Part shown: in pieces, positions 11,844-23,446 of the stretch
How the letters are laid out: each line of letters starts with the position of its first letter
How positions within the stretch are numbered: position 1 is the stretch's first letter
Source of the DNA: Primulina eburnea
Lineage: Eukaryota; Streptophyta; Magnoliopsida; Lamiales; Gesneriaceae
Direction: 5' to 3'
Length of the DNA: 64,000 nt
Assembly (NCBI RefSeq): GCF_022965805.1
Contig: NC_133104.1
Span: forward strand, 20,507,071-20,571,070
The notes under the pieces: model-generated
Databases searched by the model: none
The model's input: the letters and a program-made list of their open reading frames with translations, nothing else
Told to the model about the DNA's origin: nothing
Program-made: the position numbers and the translations under genes

Positions 11844-11971
11844 GGTGTTCCTATATCGAATTCCGTAATAGAAGGAACAATGATTCTATTTACTCGATAT
11901 AACCATATATGGTGTTCCTATATCGAATTCCGTAATAGAATAAATTCCAATTTTATTTACTCGATATAACC
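11844..11971. repeat. 67-bp tandem duplication in Gyp-C LTR
   Basis: Two copies starting ggtgttcctatatcgaattc at 11844 and 11911, slightly diverged, in the transcribed (R/U5) part of the LTR. Confidence 0.85.
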
Positions 11972-12021
11972 AAACATCCGGGGTCCTGACCTAACCGTCA
12001 TGGACTGTAGCTCTATCGCTA

Positions 12022-12170
12022 AGATCCTATCTTGAGACATCGTGCAATGTGCCCGTGGCGATCCGACCACTATCAGGCACTTCCGTCCCTAGATTTCTAC
12101 ACTATCCTGTGACATTGTGCAATGTGCCCGTGGCGATCCCGCTACTATCAGGCACTTCTGTCACAAGATC
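12022..12170. repeat. About 79-bp direct duplication in Gyp-C LTR
   Basis: Two copies sharing gtgcaatgtgcccgtggcga and actatcaggcacttc, in R/U5. It lies at the place where Gyp-B and Gyp-E have a different pair of local repeats (gaataagacg...cgtcttattc). Confidence 0.8.
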
Positions 12171-13020
12171 ATTCGACTAATACCTGCTATCTATAAATCA
12201 AGAAAACAAGCATTTTCAATACATTCATTGCAATTATCTATGCAATAAAATAAAGTATGTGATTTAGGGAAACTCGAGCCAAACCTCACTCGAGTTGTGA
12301 AATCCCAAATCAACATTAATTTATACCTTTATCTTCTCGCTCAGAAGAAGAAGAAGTCCCGACTCTATCTCGGTCCATTCCCAATCTGGTAATAACAATA
12401 CCGAACAGATATAATATCAATAAACAACTCAATTCAGAACCTGTTCTGATCAATACTCAAATCAAAACACATAATATGTTCAATGTCAATTGAGATACAA
12501 TCTAATCCATATCGACGATATCATGATATAATCGAAATCACTACTGAATCTGATCAATATCAATTAACTGATGTTTCGACGGTATAACAATACAGTCTCG
12601 ATAACCCCGTCAGTCCGAACATCACAGATATAATACCAGAACTCATAATCAATATCGATACCAATCATAATCTCAAAAACAATACATATCTGATATGAAT
12701 TCACAGTCAAATCGATTCCAAAAATCATAACAATTACATAAACAGTCTGTTCTTTAATCTGACTTCAATTATACGATGTCTACTATGTCAAGAACATCAT
12801 ATATGACTCATATTCAATTATGACAACAACATAATTTAAAAACATGTCAGAATGTAGCAAAATTCACGTCCAGTTGTAGCCTACGTCGATAGGAACTCAG
12901 TACTGAAGTCGGATTTGAAATCAGACGGACGGATCGCTCGTAAATTACGATTAAAATGTCACGGAGAACTTTCTTCAAAGATTCCCTTGATTTCCCCTTT
13001 ACTTTGCTGAATACGCGTTT

Positions 13021-13021
13021 G

Positions 13022-13078
<57 letters not shown>

Positions 13079-13091
13079 ATATATATATATC
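13021..13091. repeat. (TA)n microsatellite / TATA region of Gyp-C LTR
   Basis: About 70 bp of almost pure TA dinucleotides. It occupies the place where the related LTRs have a short TATA run, so it may be an expanded TATA box. Confidence 0.9.
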
Positions 13092-13138
13092 CACTTGTTG
13101 CATGTAAATCTACGTGTCTCATTTTCATGTTTTGCAGC

Positions 13139-13308
13139 GGCGCTCGGGCGGTTGATCCTTACCGCTCGGGCGCAGGAGTTTCTGTCGAGATACTCGGCTG
13201 AACATCTCCTGGCGCTCGGGCGGTAATATTCTACCGCTCGGGCGCCAAACATTCTGTCCAAGAAGTAAAATTGGCGCTCGGACGGTTCTTTTCTACCGCT
13301 CGGGCGCG
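13139..13308. repeat. GGCGCTCGGGCGGT / ACCGCTCGGGCGC array, Gyp-C U3
   Basis: Three units of about 36 bp, each GGCGCTCGG(G/A)CGGT, 7-8 bases, then TACCGCTCGGGCGC; the two halves form an imperfect inverted repeat. It lies just upstream (element sense) of the TA run. The same three-unit array occurs in Gyp-E. Confidence 0.9.
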
Positions 13309-13456
13309 AGATGTTCGGCCTAACATCTTGAGATGTTTGGTTCAACATCTTGGCTTAAAATAAACCAACGTCCGGCTTCGTCATTTGAGTTCCTATAACC
13401 TCAATTCTGTCAATTAATCAACGTCTGATTACAGTAATTAAATCTCGGGCATTACA

Positions 13457-14091
13457 TTTCTCCCCCCCTTAGATATGATTTCGTCCCCGAAATCATAGGC
13501 AATCAATTCAAATATACCAGAAGAAATGCATAATAGAGTTTAATCAGAAAACTCATCTCAATGAATCCATTCTGAAATCAATCTCATATCAGATTCTGTC
13601 TTTCAGGTAGTCTCTTCGATGCCCTGATGAATGTACTGTACTTCCAACAGCGGAATATTCTTCATCCGGAAATATCTTTCTTTCACGAATCTCTGATTCC
13701 AAACTATAGTAATTATTCAAAAAGTATAATCTCATAATACTATTCGAAATAATTTCTGATAGAAACAATCGCAAAGCACTGGTTATACAACATCCGTATA
13801 TACCAGTCGATACTAATGATAAGGTAATCTCATCATTTGCTCCAAAATCTAGTAATCCACGTTAAGATTATTATTTCCTATCAAACTGTTAATCCTATTC
13901 AAGATTATATTCAATCTTCGGCCTCAAATACCAATAGTCATCGTCCGACATTGACTTATTTAGTCTGTATATTCTGAGCCGTATATTAAATCTCTGATCC
14001 TATCAGATTCAATCTTAACTATCATCGAGATATAATTTCCAAATAAAGGAAATTGGCAGAGATTATCATACAAGATCTCGAATGATGCTAT
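13457..14091 (-). pseudogene. Gyp-C internal region, 3' end (decayed pol)
   Basis: 635 bases following the polypurine tract, similar to the same part of Gyp-B and Gyp-D (for example the phrase about 'catcgtccgacattg'). No coding frame survives. Cop-F interrupts it after the GCTAT target site at 14087-14091. Confidence 0.7.
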
Positions 14092-16263
14092 TGTTAGAGT
14101 AGGTGCCCGTCGAGCCAAGTGTTGGCCGAGTGTTCACAGTGAAACTCTATGTATAAGCAATCTTTATTTTAGTAATATTCGATATTATTATTTTGGCACA
14201 TCTTTATCTGTATACCCATGCTAGTTGCATAGATAAAGCCCTTGAATATACAAATGGTAGAAAGAATATGAGATGCTCATATGATGGGTATCATGAAACT
14301 CATATTTGTAATACTGTATATTCTAAACGGTTCCTAGTCGATTCAGCCGCCACTAAGAATGATATAGGCCGCTGGAGTTAGAGACTAGTATCTGCGATGT
14401 GAGTACCATGTTTCATTGGTAGGGGACATTGTGATGTCCGAGCATGCAGATAGGTGCTCCTGGTAGAGTGCACTGAACAACCCTCCAGTAAAGGACTTTC
14501 CAAGTGGTTCTCACTTACCGAGTGGAAACGTCCTAGTTTATGGTTGTACACCATTAGTCCTTATGACCCGGGACAACATTGAGACTCTATGTGCTAGCAT
14601 TTCACTTTGACTTGTTTACCGACTCTTATGGGGTCATCAGGTGGCAAGGTTGGGTGTCATGTCGAAACATATAGGAGTCGATGCATTGTAGTCGGGGATT
14701 CACCGCTTACCTTCGGGTATGGATATCCTATGTGTTATCATGTGTATGTAGGTTGAAATATCTGGTCAGAGTATGGTTGTAATTATGAAAGGGGTTTCAT
14801 AGATTACACCATTGATGCAACTACGACATGACACATAGTATCGATTCATTGACAACTCTCGATGGACCAATGGTTGTCGAATCGATCAGGATATATGAGT
14901 TGAAGGGACCGTACTGTACGCTAACCATAATTGAATGGTTCTTGCAGGCACTATAATTTGATACCTAGGGAATCATGTAAGCGATGCTGCTAGGCGTTTA
15001 ACATGATTGGTTGGGTATTATCAGACTTGAGTTCTGACGTTCTTATTATCAAGGAGTTGATAAGTAAGAATGGAGCAATTGGGGTATGCTCATATAAGGA
15101 CATGTTTAGTCCGAATCACATGGAGATGTGAACCCACGGCTAGTTGTATCAATGAACCACTGAGGGCCACACAAGTACTAGCTTTCTAGATCCCGTTGAG
15201 AAGTAAAAATAGTTCAATGTGTTGAACGGCTTATAAAGGAGTTTATAAGCATAAGGAAGAATTAGAAGTATGACTTCTATAAAGGAGAAAATAGTTCAAT
15301 GTGTTGAACGACTTATAAATGAGTTTATAAGTGTAAAGAAAAATAGAAGTATGACTTCTATGAGAGAAATGTAAATTTTAATTAATGGAAGTGTTCCTAA
15401 ATTAAAATTTGGCCAAGTGAATAATGTATTTGAAAATTGTGATTTTCATAAACATTATTATGGACTAAATTAAATTAATTCAAGTGTTGAATTAATTAAA
15501 CACTAGTGGGCCTAGTAGAGTCCAAATAATTAAATTAATTATAAACATTATTATAGACTAAATTAAATTAATTCAAGTGTTGGATTAATTAAATAACATT
15601 GGGCCTTGTAGAGCCCAATTGGAAATAATTATTTAACTAGTGGGCTTGAGTAAAATCAAGTAAAGTCTAATTGGGCTCAAATGGGTTTGAGACAATTTAA
15701 ATAAAAGTCCATGGGCCCTTGTAAATTGTTACAAGCCCACATGCAAAGCATGCATGGGAGGTGAAGGGTTGTAAATACTTTTTTTAAAATATTGCAAAGG
15801 CATGCAACTTTTTCTCCCAACTTTTCCCACAACCAAAAAAAATGTCTCTCCTTCTCTCCTAGCATGAATAGTGCCGAAAATACTATTCATCCTCTCCAAT
15901 ATTTTTGTTCTTCAATTGTTGAGGAAACAATACACTTCTCAAAGAAAAATGCTCTAATTTTTCTAGTGCAAAATTAGAGTGGTTCTAGCTAGTCGGTGGT
16001 GGGCTTAATATTTGAGCAAGGTGGGCTCAAAGGAAGCTTGAAGATTGTCTTGCCATTGAAGAGCTTAGTTGTATATCAACTAAGTTGGAGCCATCATCAA
16101 TCTTTTAAGATTGATAGGTACAATTCTAAACACACTATGAATGTCATTTTTGGTGTTTATTGTATTTGCTACACATTATCATGAGGTGGCCGAATTTTTA
16201 ATGAAAAATTAAAAATTTTAAACTTCCGTTGCGCTTCCGGTCACCGTAACCGATCCCCTTTCA
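14092..16263 (+). repeat. Cop-F 5' LTR
   Basis: 2,172 bp, TGTTAGAGTAGG...CCCCTTTCA. It holds the doubled hairpin module (15212-15359) and, at about 15540-15575, an extra ~32-bp duplicated segment absent from the 3' LTR. Confidence 0.95.
15212..15359 (+). repeat. Doubled triple-hairpin module in Cop-F 5' LTR
   Basis: Two 82-bp copies. Each holds three short perfect inverted repeats in the same order: GTTCAA-TGTG-TTGAAC, CTTATAAA-(G/T)GAG-TTTATAAG, AGAAGT-ATG-ACTTCT. Copy 1 starts at 15212, 15230 and 15264; copy 2 at 15294, 15312 and 15345. Confidence 0.88.
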
Positions 16264-16265
16264 AG

Positions 16266-16277
16266 TGGTATCCGAGC
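16266..16277 (+). promoter_or_regulatory. Cop-F primer binding site (tRNA-iMet, one mismatch)
   Basis: TGGTATCCGAGC two bases after the LTR; canonical is TGGTATCAGAGC, so there is one A-to-C difference. Confidence 0.85.
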
Positions 16278-18072
16278 TATGGTTACGTTTTTGTGTAGCA
16301 AATACAATATATATTATGTTGAGATCGATTTCTAACCGCATGAGTGTATTTTTGCAACAAATCGAGGGTCGTTTTTGGGGAAAAATTCGGGCAGCAAGTT
16401 GCTGCCCGTGTCGGGCAGCTCGGGCTGCCCGTTTCGGGCAGCTAGGGCAGCCCGAGGGGCTGCCCGAACAGCCCCTTTCGAAAATTAAAAAAAAAAAATT
16501 TTTTTGCCAAGTTGGCCGGAATCCGGCGACGGAGCTCCGGCGACGGCGATGACGGCTAGGGTTTACAAAAGTGTTTTGGAATATCAAAGTGTCATGGGCC
16601 TTGAGTTGTTGGGCCATTGGATGGCTAACATGTTTGTAATTTTAAATGGGCCAAAATGTTTTTAGTGAAAAATAAGTTTTTGGGCCCTTAAGTTTAAAAT
16701 TACAAAAGTTGCAAATATTTTCTCATGAAATAAATAATTTAAGTTGGACTTTAATTATTTATAGTAAATGGTGATTTACAAGAAATTCGGTTATAAATAA
16801 ATTAATTTGAAAGTAGACAAAGGTGTTTGTATACTTTGTTAATTTAGTTTATAATCGTGGCGGTTAGTGATTGGATCAAGATATATAATATTGGATCAAT
16901 TAATTATTGTGATAATTAGTTGATGGTGTATGATATGTGATATTATGCATGAAGGATGATCAAAAGCCCAAACCCAATTTGCTAGGTGTATGCTAGGATA
17001 TTTGTGTTGTATGATTGTAATAATTATCAATTTAAAGTGGGCTTGGTTTATGGCCCGTTCCCACCCCCATGAGATGTATCCCTATGTGCCATGGATATTT
17101 AATTGTAAATATTAGAATAGTGTAAGATCAAGATTGGAAGATGGTGGCCTTGGTGATTATGAAGATCGAAGACATGTAATATTGGATGCTAATGTAATAA
17201 TATAGTTGCATTGCATCCCTTGCATTTACCCTAGGATTGGACCTAGGCCCGTGTTTAGCTCACACGGACCATTAGTATTGGGGCAATTGATCATCCTTGT
17301 CTTGTTTTTCTATTTATAATATATGCATGATATGTTATAAATAATGAGTATGTGCGTTATTATTATTATAATAACAAAGTTGCATGAATCCGGCAAACAT
17401 ACGATCAAACATGGCGAGCTTTTAAAATAAAATTAATGATGAGACCTTTCAAAATTAAAAAACCCTCATTTTGAATAAGATTCAAAATTAATATCAAGTC
17501 CGAAAAGGGGAATCGTAAATCTGTTTATAATTTCCTTGTCTTCCATCGACAATGGATGCATGATGAACGCTACCCGTACTCGGGGCTCGGCTCATATTAT
17601 TGAGGGGGCCCTGGGTGCCGGAAAGCTGTGACATCCATTGACATAGTGATGTGAACTACGTGGAACTCCCATGATTTCGGCTCATATTATTGAGGGAACT
17701 CATGGCGACCGTCCATTAAGGTTCAACATCGATGGGTAAGGCTTGACACGTGAAGATGAACGACGTCATATTATTGGGTCCTAATCAAACGTGAGACAAA
17801 AGTTTACGTAGAGGGTTGCATTGTGATGCAATTGAAAACTACCTTTTAGGAATTGTGATTGGCTGATATTATTCGGGATCATAATTCGCTAATTGGACCT
17901 TTACGTACCTACTAAGGAAAGGAGTTTCCCGTTTTCACTAGAGGGTAGTGAAAGATGTCAAAACAGTGGGAGCAAATATTTATGAAGTAAAAGTCCAAAC
18001 TTCATATCTTACTAAATATTTTAAAATAGTCACCAACATTTATCTGTTTTTACTTTTCAGTACAAATTGACA
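16278..18072 (+). other. Cop-F untranslated leader
   Basis: 1.8 kb without a coding ORF. It contains a GGGCAG/CTGCCC hairpin cluster (16387-16475) with the perfect inverted repeat GGGCAGCAA-G-TTGCTGCCC at 16389-16407, a CCGGCGACGG block (16516-16555), four spaced copies of a TCATATTATTGAGG motif (17592, 17682, 17766, 17864) and a pyrimidine tract ending in CAG at 18058-18060, just before the gag ATG. Confidence 0.8.
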
Positions 18073-18933
18073 ATGTCTTCGATTCGCAATCCGATATCCG
18101 TAATTCTCGACAAACACATATTAACTGTACCTAATTACCTCACTTGGCTAAAAAACCTAAAAATCGTCTTGAATTCGGAAAGGGTAGCATATACACTGAC
18201 TGAGTTGCCCCCTGTTGAGGCTCCGACTGACTGCAATCCTGAGGAATTGCAGGCTTACAAGGAATGGTGTGACCATGACTTGATAGCCAGGTGTTATATG
18301 CTGACTTCTATGAATGATGAGCTGCAGAGGCGTTTTGAGGATGCAAAGAATGCTGCTGACATTCATAAGCACCTCAAAGAGCTCTTTGGTGAGGAGACTC
18401 GGCCTCTTAGGCATGCTACCGTCAAGGAGCTGATCACTATGCGCATGCGAGATGGGGCCTCGGTCCATGAGCATGGCCTGAAGTTGATTGGGCTCGTGTA
18501 TAAGCTCGTTGGCATGGATATGATCTTGCCTTCGGAGTTGACCACCGACGTGTTGCTGTTATCATTGCCTAGCTCATTTGATCCTTTTGTGGTGAACTTC
18601 AACATGAACAAGATGGAGCCGACCCTTGAGGAGTTGGGGAATATGCTTGTTACGTTTGAATCAACCATCAAGAAAGAGAAGTTGGTTCTTTATGTGGGTT
18701 CTTCATCTGGTACGAAGATTGATCCACATGGGAAGGGAAAGAAGTGTTCTTTCCAACGTCCCAAGAAGAACGTGCCCTTGATGAGGCATTCTCCGAATCC
18801 CGTTGTGGCAGCCACACCAGTTAAGGCTGACAAGACTGCTGATGAATGTCATCACTGCAAGAAGCCTGGACATTGGAGGCGAAATTGCAAGGAATATCTT
18901 GCCCAGAAGAGTTCTGGAAACGGTATGTTCTAA
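18073..18933 (+). CDS. Cop-F gag (copia capsid/nucleocapsid)
   Basis: Open frame of 286 codons from ATG at 18073 (MSSIRNPISVILDKH); a TTG two codons upstream is not a likely start. UBN2-type copia gag core: the NYLTWLKNLKIVL start, an LKELFGE-like centre and a hydrophobic LPSSFDPFVVNFNMNK segment. It ends with one intact CCHC knuckle, CHHCKKPGHWRRNC, near residues 259-272. The TAA that ends it is followed in the same frame by the protease motif LDTGCGSH, so in the ancestor gag and pol formed one frame. The intact gag contrasts with the wrecked pol. Confidence 0.9.
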   Translation: MSSIRNPISVILDKHILTVPNYLTWLKNLKIVLNSERVAYTLTELPPVEAPTDCNPEELQAYKEWCDHDLIARCYMLTSMNDELQRRFEDAKNAADIHKHLKELFGEETRPLRHATVKELITMRMRDGASVHEHGLKLIGLVYKLVGMDMILPSELTTDVLLLSLPSSFDPFVVNFNMNKMEPTLEELGNMLVTFESTIKKEKLVLYVGSSSGTKIDPHGKGKKCSFQRPKKNVPLMRHSPNPVVAATPVKADKTADECHHCKKPGHWRRNCKEYLAQKSSGNGMF

Positions 18934-21290
18934 ATTGAAGTAAACATTTCAATTAACTCTACTTCTTGGGTATTAGATACCGGATGTGGATCACATCTCT
19001 GTAATGTGTTGCAGGTGATGGGAAGGTGAGACCTTCTTGAGGATAGGCAATGGAGCAAGAGTTGCTGCCAAGACCTTAAGAAATGTTTACTTATTGTTGA
19101 ACAATGATTTTAAGTTAATTTGTAAGAGATGTTTTGTTTGTACCTTTTTAGTGAAAAAACATTGTTTCCATTTCTATGGTGATAAAAATGGATATTCTTG
19201 TTTATTTTGCAAAGGAGTTTGCAACATTTACATGAATGAATGTTTAATTGGTACTGGTGAACTTGAAAACGATCTCTATAACTTAAAATTGAAAGATATT
19301 CCACTAAATGTCCATTCAAAGGCAGACACCATATGAGATATGGATGGGTAAGCCTCCCAAATATTCTTATCTTAGAATATGGGAGTGCCCTGCTTATGAA
19401 GCAGATAGTGGGAGATAAATTGGATAGTTGATCCATTTTATGTTACTTTGTGGAATATCCAATGAATTCGGTTGGATACTACTTCTATCATCCTCAAGAA
19501 ACAAAGGTGCTTGTTTCTAGGAATGCAACCTTTTTGGAAAATGAATTTCTATTGGATAGAAAATGGAAGATGATAGAACTCGAAGAGGTTCGAGAGACAC
19601 CCACAATTATAGAACCCACACCCGAAGAGCCAAGTGAGGAGATACAAGCTCCTAAAAGATCCGAGAAAGTCTCGAGACCACCTATGAGGTATGGTCAGCT
19701 TCTTGAAGAGGGCCATGATTAGCCTAACCATGGATGTGATCCGTGGACCTTCAAGGAAGCGTTATCTGATGCCGATTCATCCAAATGACTTGAAGCTATG
19801 GAATCTGAGATGAATTCCATGCATTCGAACCAAGTGTGGGATCTTATAGATCCACCTGAGGGAACGGTTCCCATAGGGACTTGGGGCGGATGGGAAGGTA
19901 TTGACCTTCAAGGCGCGATTGGTGGCAAAAGGATATACTCAAAGACAAGGAGTTGACTTTGAGGAAACCTTTTCACCAGTTGCAATGTTCAAGTGCATAA
20001 GGATTTTGCTAGCCATAGCTGCATGGTATGACTATGAGATATGGCAGATGGATGTCAAGACAACCTTTCTTAATGGGGATATTAAGGAAGAGATTTACAT
20101 GTCTCAAACCTGGAGGGTTTACATCTATCGAAAGTGAGCATATGGTATGCAAACTTCAAAGATCTATTTATGGTCTAAAGCAGGCATCTAGGAGTTGGAA
20201 CCTCAGATTCGATAGTACAATCAAAGAGTTGATTTACTAAGAATCCTGAGGAACCCTGTGTGTATAAGAAGGTCAGTGGGAGTGTTGTGACATTCCTGGT
20301 GCTTTATGTTGATGACATTCTACTCATTGGGAATGATGTAGGAATGTTGCAATCAACTAATATATGGTTAGCGAGTAAGTTCTCGATGCAGGACTTGGGT
20401 GAAGCATCTTTTGTATTGTGATACAGATCTATAGAGATAGATCGAAAAGATTGCTTGATCTCACCCAGTCCACATACATTGATACCATCGTGAAGCGGTT
20501 CTCGATGGGTGAGTCCATGAGAGGACATCTACCAATGTGTCATGGTGTGTCCCTATCCAAGTCTGTCTCCCAAGACTGATGCAGAGATAGTGGCGATGAC
20601 ACACATTCCGTATGCTTCGGCAATTGGTAACATCATGTATGGGATGATATCTACACGTCCTGACGTGGCTTTCACACTAAGTGTAGTGAGTAGATATCAA
20701 TCGAACCCCGGTCTTCCACATTTGAAAGCTGTGAAAGACATCCTCAAGTAGTTGAGAAGGACCAATAAATTGTTCTTGGTCTATGGGGTGGAGAACTGAA
20801 ATTGGAAGGCTATACCGACTCTAGCTTCCAAAGCGATATCGATGACTCGAAGTCAACCTCTGGATTTGTATTCATGCTCAATGGTGCTGCTGTCTCTTGG
20901 AAGAGTTCCAAGCAAGACAATACTGCGGATTCCAGCACAGAGGCCGAATACATTGCTGCATCAGATGCAACAAGGGAGGCTGTTTGGATAAGGAATTTCG
21001 TCTAAGAGTTAGACGTCATTCCTAATGCAGTTGCTCCTATCCCGGTGTTGTGTGACAACACGGGAGCTTTAGCTCAAGCAAAGGAGCCAAGGTCTCATCA
21101 GAAGTCCAAACATGTATTGAGAAAGTACCACATCCTCGGAGAGATTGTGGGAAAAGGAGAAGTGTCGATTGACACAGTCGGCTCCGCAGACAATGTTGTT
21201 GCTCCACTAGCTAAGCCTTTACCTGGACCATTTATTCGACAAGCATCGCGAATCAATGGGTTTAAAGCATATGGGTAGTTGGCTCTAGTG
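18934..21290 (+). pseudogene. Cop-F pol, deleted and frameshifted
   Basis: Order protease, integrase, RT, RNase H, as in copia. The protease active site LDTGCGSH is at about 18960-18995, then a small deletion with frameshift. The GAG_pre-integrase part survives (GTGELENDLYNLKL, about 19250), but near 19320-19335 the sequence jumps to the late integrase motif PYEIWMGKPPKYSY, so the DDE catalytic core is deleted. Later frames are broken near 19735, 19880, 20130, 20235, 20420, 20570, 20795 and 21003. Recognisable remnants are LYVDDILLIGND (RT, about 20303-20338) and [12 protein letters not shown] (RNase H). KMIELEE and SWNLRFDS support the Angela lineage. Confidence 0.9.
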
Positions 21291-21302
21291 CAAGTGGGAG
21301 AT
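21291..21302 (+). promoter_or_regulatory. Cop-F polypurine tract
   Basis: CAAGTGGGAGAT directly before the 3' LTR; the same tract flanks the Cop-H LTR (62289-62300, reverse). Confidence 0.85.
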
Positions 21303-23441
21303 TGTTAGAGTAGGTGCCCGTCGAGCCAAGTGTTGGCCGAGTGTTCACAGTGAAACTCTATGTATAAGCAATCTTTATTTTAGTAATATTTGATATTATT
21401 ATTTTGGCACATCTTTATCTGTATACCCATGCTAGTTGCATAGATAAAGCCCTTGAATATACAAATGGTAGAAAGAATATGAGATGCTCATATGATGGGT
21501 ATCATGAAACTCATATTTGTAATACTGTATATTCTAAACGGTTCCTAGTCGATTCAGCCGCCACTAAGAAGGATATAGGCCGCTGGAGTTAGAGACTAGT
21601 ATCTGCGATGTGAGTACCATGTTTCATTGGTAGGGGACATTGTGATGTCCGAGCATGCAGATAGGTGCTCCTGGTAGAGTGCACTGAACAACCCTCCATT
21701 AAAGGACTTTCCAAGTGGTTCTCACTTATCGAGTGGAAACGTCCTAGTTTATGGTTGTACACCATTAGTCCTTATGACCCGGGACAACATTGAGACTCTA
21801 TGTGCTAGCATTTCACTTTGACTTGTTTACCGACTCTTATGGGGTCATCAGGTGGCAAGGTTGGGTGTCATGTCGAAACATATAGGAGTCGATGCATTGT
21901 AGTCGGGGATTCACCGCTTACCTTCGGGTATGGATATCCTATGTGTTATCATGTGTATGTAGGTTGAAATATCTGGCCAGAGTATGGTTGTAATTATGAA
22001 AGGGGTTTCATAGATTACACCATTGATGCAACTACGACATGACACATAGTATCGATTCATTGACAACTCTCGATGGACCAATGGTTGTCGAATCGATCAG
22101 GATATATGAGTTGAAGGGACCGTACTGTACGCTAACCATAATTGAATGGTTCTTGCAGGCACTATCATTTGATACCTAGGGAATCATGTAAGCGATGCTG
22201 CTAGGCGTTTAACATGATTGGTTGGGTACTATCAGACTTGAGTTCTGACGTTCTTATTATCAAGGAGTTGATAAGTAAGAATGGAGCAATTGGGGTATGC
22301 TCATATAAGGACATGTTTAGTCCGAATCACATGGAGATGTGAACCCACGGCTAGTTGTATCAATGAACCATTGAGGGCCACACAAGTACTAGCTTTCTAG
22401 ATCCCGTTGAGAAGTAAAAATAGTTCAATGTGTTGAACGGCTTATAAAGGAGTTTATAAGCATAAGGAAGAATTAGAAGTATGACTTCTATAAAGGAGAA
22501 AATAGTTCAATGTGTTGAACGACTTATATATGAGTTTATAAGTGTAAAGAAAAATAGAAGTATGACTTCTATGAGAGAAATGTAAATTTTAATTAATGGA
22601 AGTGTTCCTAAATTAAAATTTGGCCAAGTGAATAATGTATTTGAAAATTGTGATTTTCATAAACATTATTATGGACTAAATTAAATTAATTCAAGTGTTG
22701 AATTAATTAAACACTAGTGGGCCTAATAGAGTCCAAATAATTAAATTAATTCAAGTGTTGAATTAATTAAATAACATTGGGCCTTGTAGAGCCCAATTGG
22801 AAATAATTATTTAACTAGTGGCCTTGAGTAAAATCAAGTAAAGTCTAATTGGGCTCAAATGGGTTTGAGACAATTTAAATAAAAGTCCATGGGCCCTTGT
22901 AAATTGTTACAAGCCCACATGCAAAGCATGCATGGGAGGTGAAGGGTTGTGAATACTTTTTATTAAAATATTGCAAAGGCATGCAACTTTTTCTCCCAAC
23001 TTTTCCCACAACCAAAAAAATGTCTCTCCTTCTCTCCTAGCATGAATAGTGCCGAAAATACTATTCATCCTCTCCAATATTTTTGTTCTTCAATTGTTGA
23101 GGAAACAATACACTTCTCAAAGAAAAATGCTCTAATTTTTCTAGTGCAAAATTAGAGTGGTTCTAGCTAGTTGGTGGTGGGCTTAATATTTGCGCAAGGT
23201 GGGCTCAAAGGAAGCTTGAAGATTGTCTTGCCATTGAAGAGCTTAGTTGTATATCAACTAAGTTGGAGCCATCATCAATCTTTTAAGATTGATAGGTACA
23301 ATTCTAAACACACTATGAATGTCATTTTTGGTGTTTATTGTATTTGCTACACATTATCATGAGGTGGCCGAATTTTTAATGAAAAATTAAAAATTTTAAA
23401 CTTCCGTTGCGCTTCCGGTCACCGTAACCGATCCCCTTTCA
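21303..23441 (+). repeat. Cop-F 3' LTR
   Basis: 2,139 bp, TGTTAGAG...CCCCTTTCA, followed by the target duplication GCTAT. The second hairpin copy has one stem change (CTTATATA). Confidence 0.95.
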
Positions 23442-23446
23442 GCTAT

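Larger units (their letters stand above)
11171..13456 (-). repeat. Gyp-C 3' LTR
   Basis: 2,286 bp, TGTGGGGACCCGGATGC...CTCGGGCATTACA, followed by a polypyrimidine run (minus-strand polypurine tract) at 13457-13470. Ends and U5 resemble Gyp-B, D and E LTRs. It includes two local direct duplications (11844-11971, 12022-12170), an AT microsatellite and a GC-rich motif array. The target-site copy on the left would be TCCAT (11166-11170); the other end is outside the window. Confidence 0.88.
14092..23441 (+). mobile_element. Cop-F, complete Ty1/copia (Angela-like) insertion, 9,350 bp
   Basis: Both LTRs, primer site, polypurine tract and a perfect 5-bp target duplication GCTAT (14087-14091 and 23442-23446). 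It interrupts Gyp-C pol relic sequence. LTRs differ by roughly 16 substitutions and one ~32-bp indel by eye, so the insertion is young. gag is open but pol carries deletions and frameshifts, so it cannot move on its own. Confidence 0.95.

Noticed and set aside
12847..13348. ORFs rich in Tyr-Ile repeats
   Set aside because: Translation of the TA microsatellite.
14193..14381. Recurring 62-codon ORF (MAHLYLYTHASCIDKALEY, also 21404, 45748, 48968, 61999)
   Set aside because: It lies in the copia LTR and recurs only because the LTR recurs; no start context or domain, and variants include frame-neutral noise. Probably non-coding.
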